Shown in pieces: positions 6,991 through 14,697 of a stretch of 21,172 nucleotides of DNA. Source of the stretch: Candidatus Gastranaerophilales bacterium (GTDB lineage: Bacteria; Cyanobacteriota; Vampirovibrionia; Gastranaerophilales; Gastranaerophilaceae); the NCBI GenBank assembly GCA_900752845.1, contig CAADWU010000065.1:1-21172 (forward strand), written 5' to 3'. The notes below the pieces were generated by a model, which did not search any database, was not told where the DNA came from, and worked only from the letters and a program-made list of their open reading frames with translations. Numbering within the stretch: position 1 is the stretch's first letter; each line of letters starts with the position of its first letter. Position numbers and translations under genes: made by a program.

Positions 6991-8517
6991 ATGACACAGA
7001 GAGTATTATTATGTATTATGGATGGCTGGGGAATTAGCACCAATCACCCTGAAGCTGATGCAACACAATTAGCACATCCGGTTCATGTTGATGAATTGGA
7101 AAAAGAATATCCGTCAATTTCAATACACGCTGACGGTGAATATGTTGGTTTGCCTGAAGGACAAATGGGAAACAGTGAAGTCGGCCATTTGAATTTAGGC
7201 GCAGGAAGAATTGTTTACCAGGATTTATCTAAAATTAACCGTGCTATTAAAGACGGCTCATTCTATAAAAATGAACGTTTTATGATGGCAATAAACCATG
7301 CAAAAGAGTGCAATTCAGCTTTGCATATATACGGGCTTGTTTCTACAGGCGGTGTTCATTCTTCTCTTGAACATTTAAAAGCACTTATTAAAATGGCTGC
7401 TGATAACGGATTAAAAAAAGTATACGTTCATGCATTTTTAGACGGTCGTGACACTCCTCCTCAAAGTGCCTGCATATATTTGGAAGAAATTGAAGAAGAA
7501 CTTAAAAAATATAACCTTCCTGCTATTGCAACTGTTATCGGAAGATATTATATTATGGATCGTGACAACAGATGGGAAAGAGTTGAAAAAGGCTACAATG
7601 CTTTGCTTTTAGGCGAAGGAGAAAAAGCTTCATCTGCTTGCGAAGGTGTAAAAGCATCTTATGCAAGAGGTGAAAATGACGAATTTGTTCTTCCTACTGT
7701 TATTGGCGGTGAAGAATCAAGAATTCATGATAATGATTCAATTATTTTCTTTAATTACAGACCTGACAGAGCTCGTGAAATTTCTAAAGCTGTAAACTTT
7801 GAAGATTTTGACGGCTTTGAAAGAAAAAAAGTTCTTAAAAATATATGTTATGTAACAATGACAAGCTATAATGTAGACTTTACTTTCCCTGTAGCATTCC
7901 CTAAAGAACATATGGTTAATATATTAGGCGATGTTCTTGAAAATAACGGTGTGAAACAATTCAGAACCGCAGAAACCGAAAAATATGCTCACGTAACATT
8001 CTTCTTTAACGGCGGTATTGATGAACCTCAAGCTCATGAAACAAGAGTTCTTGTGCCTTCACCTAAAGTTGCAACATACGATATGCAGCCTGAAATGAGT
8101 GCACCCGAAGTTTGTGAAAATGTATTAAAAGCTGTAAAAAATCCTGATTACGGATTTATTCTGGTTAACTTTGCAAATCCTGATATGGTAGGTCATACAG
8201 GTGTTATAGAAGCTGCTGTTAAAGCTTGCCAGGTTGTTGACGAATGTGTCGGTAAAATTGCAGAAGCTTGTAAAGAAAATGGTGTTACTATGCTTCTTAC
8301 TGCTGATCATGGTAATTCTGAAGTAATGGTTAATCCCGAAACAGGAAAACCGCAAACTGCTCACACAACAAACAAAGTGCCGTTTGTGCTGATTAATGCT
8401 CCAAAAGATGTTCAGTTGAAAGAAGATGGAGCTCTTTGCAACATTGCACCTACGGTGCTTCAATTAATGAATATTGCAAAACCTGCTGAAATGGATTGCG
8501 ACTCATTAATCAAATAG
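6991..8517 (+). CDS. gpmI: 2,3-bisphosphoglycerate-independent phosphoglycerate mutase
   Basis: A glycolytic/gluconeogenic enzyme of 508 residues that interconverts 3- and 2-phosphoglycerate using two Mn2+ ions and a phosphoserine intermediate in the cytoplasm. The length is typical. Visible signatures are MDGWG with metal-binding Asp11, the catalytic Ser62 in QMGNSEVGHLNLGAGR, HAFLDGRDTPP and RYYIMDRDNRWER of the phosphotransferase lid, FNYRPDRARE for substrate binding, and the C-terminal metal centre ANPDMVGHTG, TADHGNSE and AHTTNKVPF. ATG start with AGAGGGA at suitable spacing. It has its own promoter upstream and a Rho-independent terminator after its stop, so it is probably a single-gene unit. 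Nothing appears degenerate. Confidence 0.97.
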   Translation: MTQRVLLCIMDGWGISTNHPEADATQLAHPVHVDELEKEYPSISIHADGEYVGLPEGQMGNSEVGHLNLGAGRIVYQDLSKINRAIKDGSFYKNERFMMAINHAKECNSALHIYGLVSTGGVHSSLEHLKALIKMAADNGLKKVYVHAFLDGRDTPPQSACIYLEEIEEELKKYNLPAIATVIGRYYIMDRDNRWERVEKGYNALLLGEGEKASSACEGVKASYARGENDEFVLPTVIGGEESRIHDNDSIIFFNYRPDRAREISKAVNFEDFDGFERKKVLKNICYVTMTSYNVDFTFPVAFPKEHMVNILGDVLENNGVKQFRTAETEKYAHVTFFFNGGIDEPQAHETRVLVPSPKVATYDMQPEMSAPEVCENVLKAVKNPDYGFILVNFANPDMVGHTGVIEAAVKACQVVDECVGKIAEACKENGVTMLLTADHGNSEVMVNPETGKPQTAHTTNKVPFVLINAPKDVQLKEDGALCNIAPTVLQLMNIAKPAEMDCDSLIK

Positions 8518-8523
8518 CTATAT

Positions 8524-8552
8524 GATGCCGTATTTACTGCGGCATCTTTTTT
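8524..8552 (+). terminator. Rho-independent terminator after gpmI
   Basis: GATGCCG (8524-8530), a 9-nt loop, CGGCATC (8540-8546), then six T residues. The stem is perfect over 7 bp and sits 7 bp past the gpmI stop. It separates gpmI from the SNF2 gene. Confidence 0.85.
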
Positions 8553-8586
8553 AATGTAAAATATTGTAGTATAGACTGGGATAAAT

Positions 8587-11559
8587 ATGACGGAAAACAA
8601 AACTTTAGATATAGACTTTTCATTTAAAAAAAATAACGTAGATGAATTATTTTTTAATTTGTCAGAAAATCCTGACGGATTTAAAAACAAGGATTTTCGT
8701 TATACTTTGAGCTTAATATACCAAATTGTTGAGGATGAATTTGAAGGTGTATTTTTAAGCCCAAATCCGCCTACAAGAAATACAAACTTTTATCTTGTAA
8801 ATAATAATGATAAGTTGTCTTTTTTTGTAACTCCTACGAATAATTTCCAATACTACTTAAAGTCAAAAGGTTCGCTTTTCCGCTTCAAATCAGAAGTATT
8901 AGGTGATGAAGTAGGCTATTCAATGAGCCTTGATTTGGTTATGGACTACTTTGGAGGTTTTGGTAATATTGTTGATTTGGATGCTTTAACTCCGACTTTT
9001 ATTTACCTGAACAAGCTTACATATTTTGTTATGCGGCTTATAGAAAAATTGTATTTCATTCCTACTATTAAAAAACATGGTTCAATGTTCAAAATAGTTT
9101 ACGAGCCTATAATTAATTCGCAGCAGCTTGCGAGAATTATTAACCAGTTCGAGGAAAATATTCCTGATGATTTGTTTATAAAAGGAGAAAAACCTAAAAA
9201 TTTCGTTGTTGATTTTATTTACAACTACCTGAATTATGTAATCTATAAATTCCTCGGCATTAAAGCATATAAATTCAAAGATGTTAAATCAGGAACTTAT
9301 ATGATTAAAGACCTTGAACAGCGTGCTGTTATGAAAGGTAATGATATCGCAGAAAGCTTTGCTCAATGGTTTGATGAATTGTACCTCGGCAAATATGACG
9401 TTATCCCGTTCTTTAAAATTGACAAGCTGGAAAATCAGGAACTTTTCAGGTTAAAAGTGCATATCAAAAACAGAAAAACAGATGAAGATGTTTTAATTGA
9501 CAGACTTTACTCTGATGAAGAAGTTTTTGGTGCAAATGCTTCTGATATTGCTAGAATTGTTGAAAAACAGCTTAATTATGCAATAAGATATATGCCTGAA
9601 CTTGAAGAACTTTTTGAAGATGAGAGCAAACTCGCTCTTGATTTGGACTTAAACCAGGTTTATAAGATTATTACGCAGACAGCATACTATCTGCAAAAAG
9701 CTCAAATTGAAGTTGTTCTGCCTAAAGAACTTACAAATATTGTTGTCCCAAGAGCATCAATTAACGCAAAAGTTAAAACTTCACGTTCTAAAGAGCTAGC
9801 TGATATCTTTAATAACAATTCTTCATCTAAAATATCACTTGATGATATTCTTGATTTCTCTTATGAAATTGCAATTGGTAATGAAAAGTTGTCTGTTGAA
9901 GAATTTAATAAGCTTGTTGAAGGACAAAACGGACTTATAAAATATAAAAATAAATATGTTCTTGTTGATAAAGAAGATACAAGAAAGTTGTTTGAACAAA
10001 TTGCCAATGCCAATTTGAAATCTATGTCAAGAATGGAATTAATCCACGCATCTATGTCAGGTCAACTTGACCAGTATGATTTTGATTATGATGAAGCATT
10101 TGCAAAGATTATTCAAGACTTTAACAAGCCTGTTGATGTTGCTACTCCGGAAACACTTAAAGGAGAATTAAGACCATATCAGCAGACTGGTTTAAAATGG
10201 CTCTGGACAAATGTTTCTAAAGGCTTCGGCGCTTGTATGGCTGATGATATGGGGTTAGGTAAAACTATTCAGGTTATAAGCTTAATTCTGAAAATGAAAG
10301 AAGATAAAAAACTTGATAAGCCTGTGCTTGTTATTTGTCCTACAACCTTAATGGGGAACTGGATGAAGGAATTGCAAATGTTTGCACCTTCTCTTGATGC
10401 AGTAATTTATCATGGAGCAGAAAGACAGCTGGATTTAAAACATGATGTAATTCTTACTACCTATGCAATTATGAGAATAGATGTTGAAGAGTTGAAGAAA
10501 AACAACTGGGGAATGATAATAGTTGATGAGGCCCAAAATATTAAGAACCCTGATACAGCTCAAACTCTGGCTGTAAAGATGCTTAAATCGGATATTAAAA
10601 TTGCTATGACAGGTACTCCTGTAGAAAACAGATTAACAGAGCTGTGGTCAATATTTGATTTTATAAATCAAGGTTATCTGGGTTCTCTTAGAGAGTTTCA
10701 AAAAAGTTATGCAATTCCTATTGAAAGATTTAAGGAAAATTCACGTGCTGCAAAATTAAAAATGTCTGTATCTCCGTTTGTATTAAGACGTTTGAAAACA
10801 GATAAACACGTTATCACAGACTTGCCTGAAAAAATGGTACTCAACGATTACTGTTATTTGTCAAAACCTCAGGCAGTTCTTTACGAAAAAACTTTGAATG
10901 AAATGATGGAGAAAATATCAGGTTTCACAGGTATAAACAGACGTGGAAATATATTCAAACTTATTACTGCGCTTAAACAAATCTGCAACCACCCTTATCA
11001 GTTCCTTAAAGGCGGTGAAATGAGCAAGGAAATGTCAGGCAAAATGGATAAATGTATTTCTACTGTTCAAAGTATACTTGATAATGAAGAAAAAACACTT
11101 ATTTTTACCCAGTATAAAGAAATGGGTGATATTTTGTGCAAGGTTATTTCTGATGAGTGCAATACGGAACCTTTATTCTTCCATGGTTCATTAACGGTTC
11201 CTCAACGTGAAGAATTGATTAACAGGTTCCAAACAGATGCGGATGCCAAGGTTATGATACTATCTTTGAAAGCTGGCGGAACAGGTCTTAACCTTACAAG
11301 TGCAACAAACGTAATCCATTATGATTTATGGTGGAACCCTGCTGTTGAAGATCAGGCTACAGACAGAACTTATCGTATCGGTCAGGATAAAAATGTTATG
11401 GTTCACAGAATGATTACACTTGGTACATTTGAAGAAAAAATTGATGAAATGTTAAAGGCTAAAAAAGAACTTGCCGACCTTGCTGTATACGAAGGAGAAA
11501 AGATTATTACAGAACTTTCGGACGAAGAAATTTACCAAATCTTTACGCTGTCAGCATAA
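8587..11559 (+). CDS. SNF2-family DNA-dependent ATPase (YwqA-like)
   Basis: A 990-residue protein with a C-terminal Swi2/Snf2 ATPase. LRPYQQTGLKWLW (from about 528) is the Q-like motif, with Walker A DDMGLGKT (553-560), DEAQ box (647-650) and MTGTPVENR motif III. The second RecA domain follows with LKQICNHP, LIFTQYKEMGD, AGGTGLNLTSA, WWNPAVEDQATDR and YRIGQ. The region before it (about 350-500), including a KYKNKYVLVDKED segment, resembles the SNF2-associated domain of bacterial helicases such as B. subtilis YwqA. The first 350 residues I do not recognise. The family translocates on DNA and remodels protein-DNA complexes. No nuclease, methylase or phage-defence partner is adjacent, so a housekeeping role in transcription or repair is more likely than restriction. 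Follows the gpmI terminator; ATG preceded by a weak GGGAT ribosome site. Confidence 0.93.
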   Translation: MTENKTLDIDFSFKKNNVDELFFNLSENPDGFKNKDFRYTLSLIYQIVEDEFEGVFLSPNPPTRNTNFYLVNNNDKLSFFVTPTNNFQYYLKSKGSLFRFKSEVLGDEVGYSMSLDLVMDYFGGFGNIVDLDALTPTFIYLNKLTYFVMRLIEKLYFIPTIKKHGSMFKIVYEPIINSQQLARIINQFEENIPDDLFIKGEKPKNFVVDFIYNYLNYVIYKFLGIKAYKFKDVKSGTYMIKDLEQRAVMKGNDIAESFAQWFDELYLGKYDVIPFFKIDKLENQELFRLKVHIKNRKTDEDVLIDRLYSDEEVFGANASDIARIVEKQLNYAIRYMPELEELFEDESKLALDLDLNQVYKIITQTAYYLQKAQIEVVLPKELTNIVVPRASINAKVKTSRSKELADIFNNNSSSKISLDDILDFSYEIAIGNEKLSVEEFNKLVEGQNGLIKYKNKYVLVDKEDTRKLFEQIANANLKSMSRMELIHASMSGQLDQYDFDYDEAFAKIIQDFNKPVDVATPETLKGELRPYQQTGLKWLWTNVSKGFGACMADDMGLGKTIQVISLILKMKEDKKLDKPVLVICPTTLMGNWMKELQMFAPSLDAVIYHGAERQLDLKHDVILTTYAIMRIDVEELKKNNWGMIIVDEAQNIKNPDTAQTLAVKMLKSDIKIAMTGTPVENRLTELWSIFDFINQGYLGSLREFQKSYAIPIERFKENSRAAKLKMSVSPFVLRRLKTDKHVITDLPEKMVLNDYCYLSKPQAVLYEKTLNEMMEKISGFTGINRRGNIFKLITALKQICNHPYQFLKGGEMSKEMSGKMDKCISTVQSILDNEEKTLIFTQYKEMGDILCKVISDECNTEPLFFHGSLTVPQREELINRFQTDADAKVMILSLKAGGTGLNLTSATNVIHYDLWWNPAVEDQATDRTYRIGQDKNVMVHRMITLGTFEEKIDEMLKAKKELADLAVYEGEKIITELSDEEIYQIFTLSA

Positions 11560-11564
11560 CAGGC

Positions 11565-11592
11565 TTGAAATATTTTTTATTTAGTTTATAAT
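11565..11592 (+). promoter_or_regulatory. rpsU promoter
   Basis: TTGAAA (11565-11570), a 16-bp spacer and a consensus TATAAT (11587-11592). The predicted start near 11599 leaves a 40-nt 5' UTR with AAGGTGGTGA. It begins 5 bp after the SNF2 stop codon. Confidence 0.7.
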
Positions 11593-11638
11593 ATATGTAT
11601 TGATTGTACAAAAGACCATAAAGGTGGTGAAAATATAA

Positions 11639-11812
11639 ATGGCAGAAGTAAAAGTTGGCGAAAACGAATCAATTGAAAGCGCATTGCGTCGTTTCAAGAA
11701 AAAAATTCAAAAAGCCGGTATTCTTTCAGAAGTTAAGAAACGTGAAAGATATGAAAAACCAAGCGTAAAAAGAAAACGCAAATCTGAAGCAGCTAGAAAA
11801 AGAAAAGTTTAA
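11639..11812 (+). CDS. rpsU: Small ribosomal subunit protein bS21
   Basis: A 57-residue protein starting MAEVKVGENESIESALRRF, the canonical bS21 opening, followed by KKKIQKAGILSEVKKRERYEKPS and a very basic tail (KRKRKSEAARKRK). bS21 sits near the 3' end of 16S rRNA on the 30S platform and helps initiation on mRNAs with Shine-Dalgarno interactions. The length is usual for the family. The ATG at 11639 is preceded by AAGGTGGTGA about 11 nt upstream. A strong promoter before it and a terminator after it make it a monocistronic unit. It is short and easily missed by ORF filters. Confidence 0.97.
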   Translation: MAEVKVGENESIESALRRFKKKIQKAGILSEVKKRERYEKPSVKRKRKSEAARKRKV

Positions 11813-11833
11813 TCGGATTTAAAAAATATATTG

Positions 11834-11863
11834 AAAGAGGTCATAATTTATGACCTCTTTTTT
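11834..11863 (+). terminator. Rho-independent terminator after rpsU
   Basis: A near-perfect palindrome, AAAGAGGTCATAA and TTATGACCTCTTT around a central T, followed by further T residues to 11863. With a realistic loop of a few bases the stem is about 11 bp. A-tracts on the left would let it work in both directions. Confidence 0.88.
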
Positions 11864-11868
11864 AAATG

Positions 11869-11897
11869 TTGAAAATATTTTGAAAAATTGTTATAAT
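11869..11897 (+). promoter_or_regulatory. Promoter of pilin locus 2
   Basis: TTGAAA (11869-11874), a 17-bp spacer and TATAAT (11892-11897) with an extended -10 TGT. It follows the rpsU terminator and drives the leader ORF at 11931, which has AAAGGAG just upstream. The TGTTATAAT core is the same as in the internal promoter of pilin locus 1. Confidence 0.7.
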
Positions 11898-11917
11898 AAA
11901 AAAGGTATATATTGTTG

Positions 11918-11954
11918 AAAGGAGCAATAAATGAAAAAGTTTAGTAAAAAAGCT
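11918..11954 (+). repeat. Leader module, copy 2 (36/37 identical to copy 1)
   Basis: Ribosome-binding site, ATG and MKKFSKKA codons matching 6031-6067 except at one base. Downstream the DNA diverges, although both leaders keep an I-G-K-x-L segment at residues 12-16. Confidence 0.85.
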
Positions 11955-12035
11955 TGTGCATGTATTGGTAAACTATTACCAAGCCATATTAACATGGCTA
12001 CGTGCGTAGCACTCGGGGGGGGGGCAACCGTTTAA
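11931..12035 (+). CDS. Leader ORF of pilin locus 2, crossing a G10 tract
   Basis: A 34-residue ORF begins MKKFSKKACACIGKLL with a strong promoter and Shine-Dalgarno sequence. It enters the ten-G tract after codon 28, then reads GCA ACC GTT TAA. One extra G (11) would instead read Gly-Gly-Gly-Gly-Asn-Arg-Leu and continue in frame into the pilin at 12062 onwards with no stop. As shown, the well-signalled start yields only a short peptide, while the pilin frame downstream lacks a start. This is the clearest of the three loci: leader and pilin look like one gene split by a -1 length change in the tract. In the joined form, 43 residues would precede the mature FTLAEV start. Confidence 0.65.
   Translation: MKKFSKKACACIGKLLPSHINMATCVALGGGATV
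11982..12024 (+). repeat. Twin hairpins plus G10 homopolymer (slippage site, locus 2)
   Basis: AGCCAT-ATTAAC-ATGGCT (11982-11999) overlaps a second inverted repeat, GCTACG-TG-CGTAGC (11997-12010), so the two stems are mutually exclusive. Ten G residues follow at 12015-12024. The string CTCG10CAACC (12012-12029) recurs exactly at 20390-20407 on the plus strand. Confidence 0.75.
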
Positions 12036-12709
12036 GCTCCTACAGTAAGTCTTTTGCGTTTACTCTAGCGGAAGTTTTGGTCACGCTCGGCATTATCGGT
12101 GTTGTTGCAGCTTTGACTATGCCGGCACTAATCGGGAATTACAAAAAACAGCAGTCAATTGAACAGGTTAAAAAAGTATATTCTGTTTTGTCTCAAGCTT
12201 TTAATCATGCTGTTGCAGAATATGGGGATTCATCTGAGTGGGATACTGTAACCCCTGCAAATGCATATTCTTATTTTGATACGTATTGGAAACCTTATAT
12301 TCAAGCACCTGACAGATGTTATTCATACAAAGAATGCGGTTATGAAGTATTAAATCCGTTTTTTAAAACCAATAAAGGCAAAGATGGTTATGTTGTCAAT
12401 ATTGAAGGCGGCTCAAGAGTAATGTTTCATATGAATGACGGAACATTTGTTATGATTATTACAAGTTCAGGTTATGGTGCTGATGACAGAAGAATACTTG
12501 TTGATTTAAACGGTCCAAAGCTGCCTAACAGATTTGGAAACGATGTGTTTTTCTTTTTAAGAGTAAACGGAAAAGGAATTGTACCCTACGGATACAATCA
12601 AACTGAGGCTGCTGTAAACAGTGATTGTTCATCACGAGGAAACGGTTATATGTGTGCCGCAAAATTAATGCAAGCAGGCTGGAAAATGGAGAACGATTAT
12701 CCGTTTTAG
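12002..12709 (+). CDS. Pseudopilin-like protein (pilin 2), out of frame with its leader
   Basis: The frame encodes FTLAEVLVTLGIIGVVAA followed by about 190 residues with cysteines, the motif VDLNGPKLPNRFGNDVFFF, GNGYMCAAKLM and a C-terminal GWKMENDYPF like pilins 3 and 4. It is presumably processed by prepilin peptidase and inserted in the inner membrane for a type IV pilus or type II pseudopilus. Open only from a GTG at 12002, which lies inside a hairpin with no Shine-Dalgarno sequence, and a stop sits in frame at 11990-11992. No other plausible start precedes the helix. Translation therefore most likely begins at 11931 and needs an 11-G (or 8-G) tract, or slippage at the tract. Coordinates give the open frame, not a demonstrated start. 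Confidence 0.8.
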   Translation: MRSTRGGGNRLSSYSKSFAFTLAEVLVTLGIIGVVAALTMPALIGNYKKQQSIEQVKKVYSVLSQAFNHAVAEYGDSSEWDTVTPANAYSYFDTYWKPYIQAPDRCYSYKECGYEVLNPFFKTNKGKDGYVVNIEGGSRVMFHMNDGTFVMIITSSGYGADDRRILVDLNGPKLPNRFGNDVFFFLRVNGKGIVPYGYNQTEAAVNSDCSSRGNGYMCAAKLMQAGWKMENDYPF

Positions 12710-12713
12710 CAAT

Positions 12714-12741
12714 AAAAAGGCTCTTTAAAAAGAGCCTTTTT
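12714..12741. terminator. Bidirectional terminator between convergent genes
   Basis: AAAAAGGCTCTTT and AAAGAGCCTTTTT form a 13-bp perfect inverted repeat around AA, A-rich on one side and T-rich on the other. It lies 4 bp past the pilin 2 stop and 5 bp past the stop of the minus-strand DUF2229 gene, so it can serve both. Confidence 0.9.
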
Positions 12742-12746
12742 ATTTA

Positions 12747-13826
12747 TTATTTTTTAGTTTCAATATAGTTTGTGTTAGGTATATATGAACCTTCACCGTT
12801 AATTTCGATTTTATTAATGATTTTTGCACGTTTTTTACGGAACAACATATCAACAAACGCTTCAAGTCGTGTGATAAAACCTGCTTCACCGGTCTGCTCA
12901 TCAATCGTAAGATTTAAAAGCGGTTTATTAAAACGTTTTGCACGTCTGGTAATACGTTCAATCATTAATGAATCAGGCCCGCATCCGAATGCTGTTAATG
13001 TTATTAGCCCGTCAATCTTATTATCTTTAAGATAATGACCTGCAGCACCTGTCATTTCATGTTCATTTGCCCAGTACATGTCCTGACCGAGCGTTTTAAT
13101 ACCGTCATCCATCTGCTCATTTGATAATTGCAATGACGAATAAACTCTTACGTCCATTGCTTCAAGTTTATCAAAAATTTTCATTGATGCTCTTTCGTCG
13201 AAGATATTATATCCATGTGAAATCAAGCCGATAGAAATAGGAAATTCTTTATTTTGGCTTTCAATGAAAACTTTACCTTGTAAAGCATAATTCATTGCTT
13301 TTTTATAACTCATTCCTGATTTAGACATAATGTGGAAGTTGTTATATGTTCTCCAACCGGCTTTTGATGCTTTTTTAATGCGTTCTTCATCGCTAATCCC
13401 GAATGGAGCAGCCATTTCTTTTAAAAATTCATAAAGCCCCTGATTTTTTTCAGACTTATCAAGTGTTGCTTCAATCATAGTGAAATCTTTTTTTACAACG
13501 TTTCTGACTAAATCCGGTAACCCTCTGATTTTAGAGCAGTTATAAATTTTAGGCGCAATTGACTGAATTGAAGGAACCAAGATTTTATCAATACCTTTAT
13601 CAATTAGGTTCAAAACGTGACCTATATAAATTTTTATAGGTAAGCAGGTTTCTGTCACAACGAGTGCAGAACCGCTTGTCATTGTTTGTTTAGTCGTTAC
13701 GTCAGATAAAACGATTTTAATCCCAAGATTAGTGAAAAATCCGTAATAAAACGGATAATTATGATAAAAAGACATTCCACGAGGGATGCCAATTACCATA
13801 TCATTGTTTTTTGAATTGTTTTCCAA
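12747..13826 (-). CDS. DUF2229 protein related to acyl-CoA dehydratase activases
   Basis: A 359-residue protein matching the DUF2229 part of the large activase-related proteins of the 2-hydroxyacyl-CoA dehydratase/benzoyl-CoA reductase systems. Typical blocks are IGIPRGMSFYHNYPFYYGFF, the VVTETCLPIKIYIGHVLNL cysteine segment, KILVPSIQSI, LTAFGCGPDSLMIERI and LTIDEQTGEAGFITRLEAF. Conserved cysteines (about 61, 95 and 279) suggest a bound Fe-S cluster. In many bacteria this region is fused to ASKHA-type activase ATPase domains in proteins of more than 1000 residues. Here it stands alone, and no ATPase or dehydratase partner is in the window. The start is TTG with AAAGGGA upstream; an ATG nine codons in (13799) lacks a Shine-Dalgarno sequence. 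Family call is firm; the substrate is unknown. Confidence 0.86.
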   Translation of the reverse strand: MENNSKNNDMVIGIPRGMSFYHNYPFYYGFFTNLGIKIVLSDVTTKQTMTSGSALVVTETCLPIKIYIGHVLNLIDKGIDKILVPSIQSIAPKIYNCSKIRGLPDLVRNVVKKDFTMIEATLDKSEKNQGLYEFLKEMAAPFGISDEERIKKASKAGWRTYNNFHIMSKSGMSYKKAMNYALQGKVFIESQNKEFPISIGLISHGYNIFDERASMKIFDKLEAMDVRVYSSLQLSNEQMDDGIKTLGQDMYWANEHEMTGAAGHYLKDNKIDGLITLTAFGCGPDSLMIERITRRAKRFNKPLLNLTIDEQTGEAGFITRLEAFVDMLFRKKRAKIINKIEINGEGSYIPNTNYIETKK

Positions 13827-13947
13827 AGTATATATCCCTTTATATTTCTACTACCATAATAATACTTCAAAAGAAATTTTTTTACTATCCTTTATTAATA
13901 TATTTTAAATATTTTTGTTGTAGAATTAGATATAAGAAGGAGTTTTA

Positions 13948-14697
13948 ATGCCGCATTTTTTTATCAATTCAAAAGATGTTAAGGATAACAGAATTACTAT
14001 ATGCGATAAAGAAAATTATACTCATATAGCTAAATCTTTGCGGATTAAAAAAGGAGAAAATCTGCTTTTAATTGACGAAAATCAAATTCAATACGAAACT
14101 GTTGTTGAAGAAATTAGCAATAAGGAGATAACAGTTGATATTAAAAATAGTTATAGGTCTGTTAGAAGGCTTGATTTTCGATTATATCTTGCGCAAAGTC
14201 CACTCAGGAGTGACGCACAGTCAATCATTGTTGAAAAAGCAACCGAACTCGGTGCAGATGGGATATATCCTGTGCTTACTGATAATTGTGCTCTTAACAA
14301 ATCTGTTATCGAAAAGAAAATCTGCAAGTGGCAGCGCATTATGTATGAAGCTTCTAAGCAGTGTGAAAGGGCTTATACCCCCACATGTTACGAATTGACG
14401 AATTTGTTAAATGTTATTAAATTAAAAGATGAAGGATATAAAGTTATAGCTTTTTGCGAAAGATTAACTGATTTATCTTTGCATAATTACTGTGCCGAGA
14501 ACCCGATAAAAATTGATGACAAAGTTGTTATTATAATAGGTCCGGAAGGCGGTTTTTCAGAAAATGAGTTTAAAATTTTAGAGGAAAATGAAATCCCTAT
14601 GCTTACTTTGGGTGATTTGATACTGAAAGCCGAGACCGCTGTTGTAGTTGCTTTAGGAAATGTAATTTATGAATTCGAAAATTATAGAAAAAATTAA
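13948..14697 (+). CDS. rsmE: 16S rRNA m3U1498 methyltransferase RsmE
   Basis: A SPOUT-class, SAM-dependent enzyme of 249 residues that methylates N3 of U1498 in 16S rRNA of the 30S subunit. The N-terminal PUA-like part (MPHFFI, HIAKSLRIKKGE) is followed by the trefoil-knot domain with QSIIVEKATELGADGIYPV, ASKQCERAYTP, GPEGGFSENE (198-207) and LGDLILKAETAVVVALGNV, where Lys replaces the more common Arg of ILRxETA. ATG start after a strong AAGGAG. The 3' end overlaps the following nucleotidyltransferase gene by 29 nt, so the pair form an RNA-modification operon with coupled translation. Confidence 0.95.
   Translation: MPHFFINSKDVKDNRITICDKENYTHIAKSLRIKKGENLLLIDENQIQYETVVEEISNKEITVDIKNSYRSVRRLDFRLYLAQSPLRSDAQSIIVEKATELGADGIYPVLTDNCALNKSVIEKKICKWQRIMYEASKQCERAYTPTCYELTNLLNVIKLKDEGYKVIAFCERLTDLSLHNYCAENPIKIDDKVVIIIGPEGGFSENEFKILEENEIPMLTLGDLILKAETAVVVALGNVIYEFENYRKN

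Noticed and set aside
8587..11559. SNF2 ATPase as part of a phage-defence system
   Set aside because: Neighbours are gpmI and rpsU, with no nuclease, methylase or defence partner. The domain order fits housekeeping SNF2 proteins.
14669..14697. 29-nt overlap of rsmE and the nucleotidyltransferase as a sign of misannotation
   Set aside because: Both ends carry family-typical residues, and such overlaps are common in compact operons.
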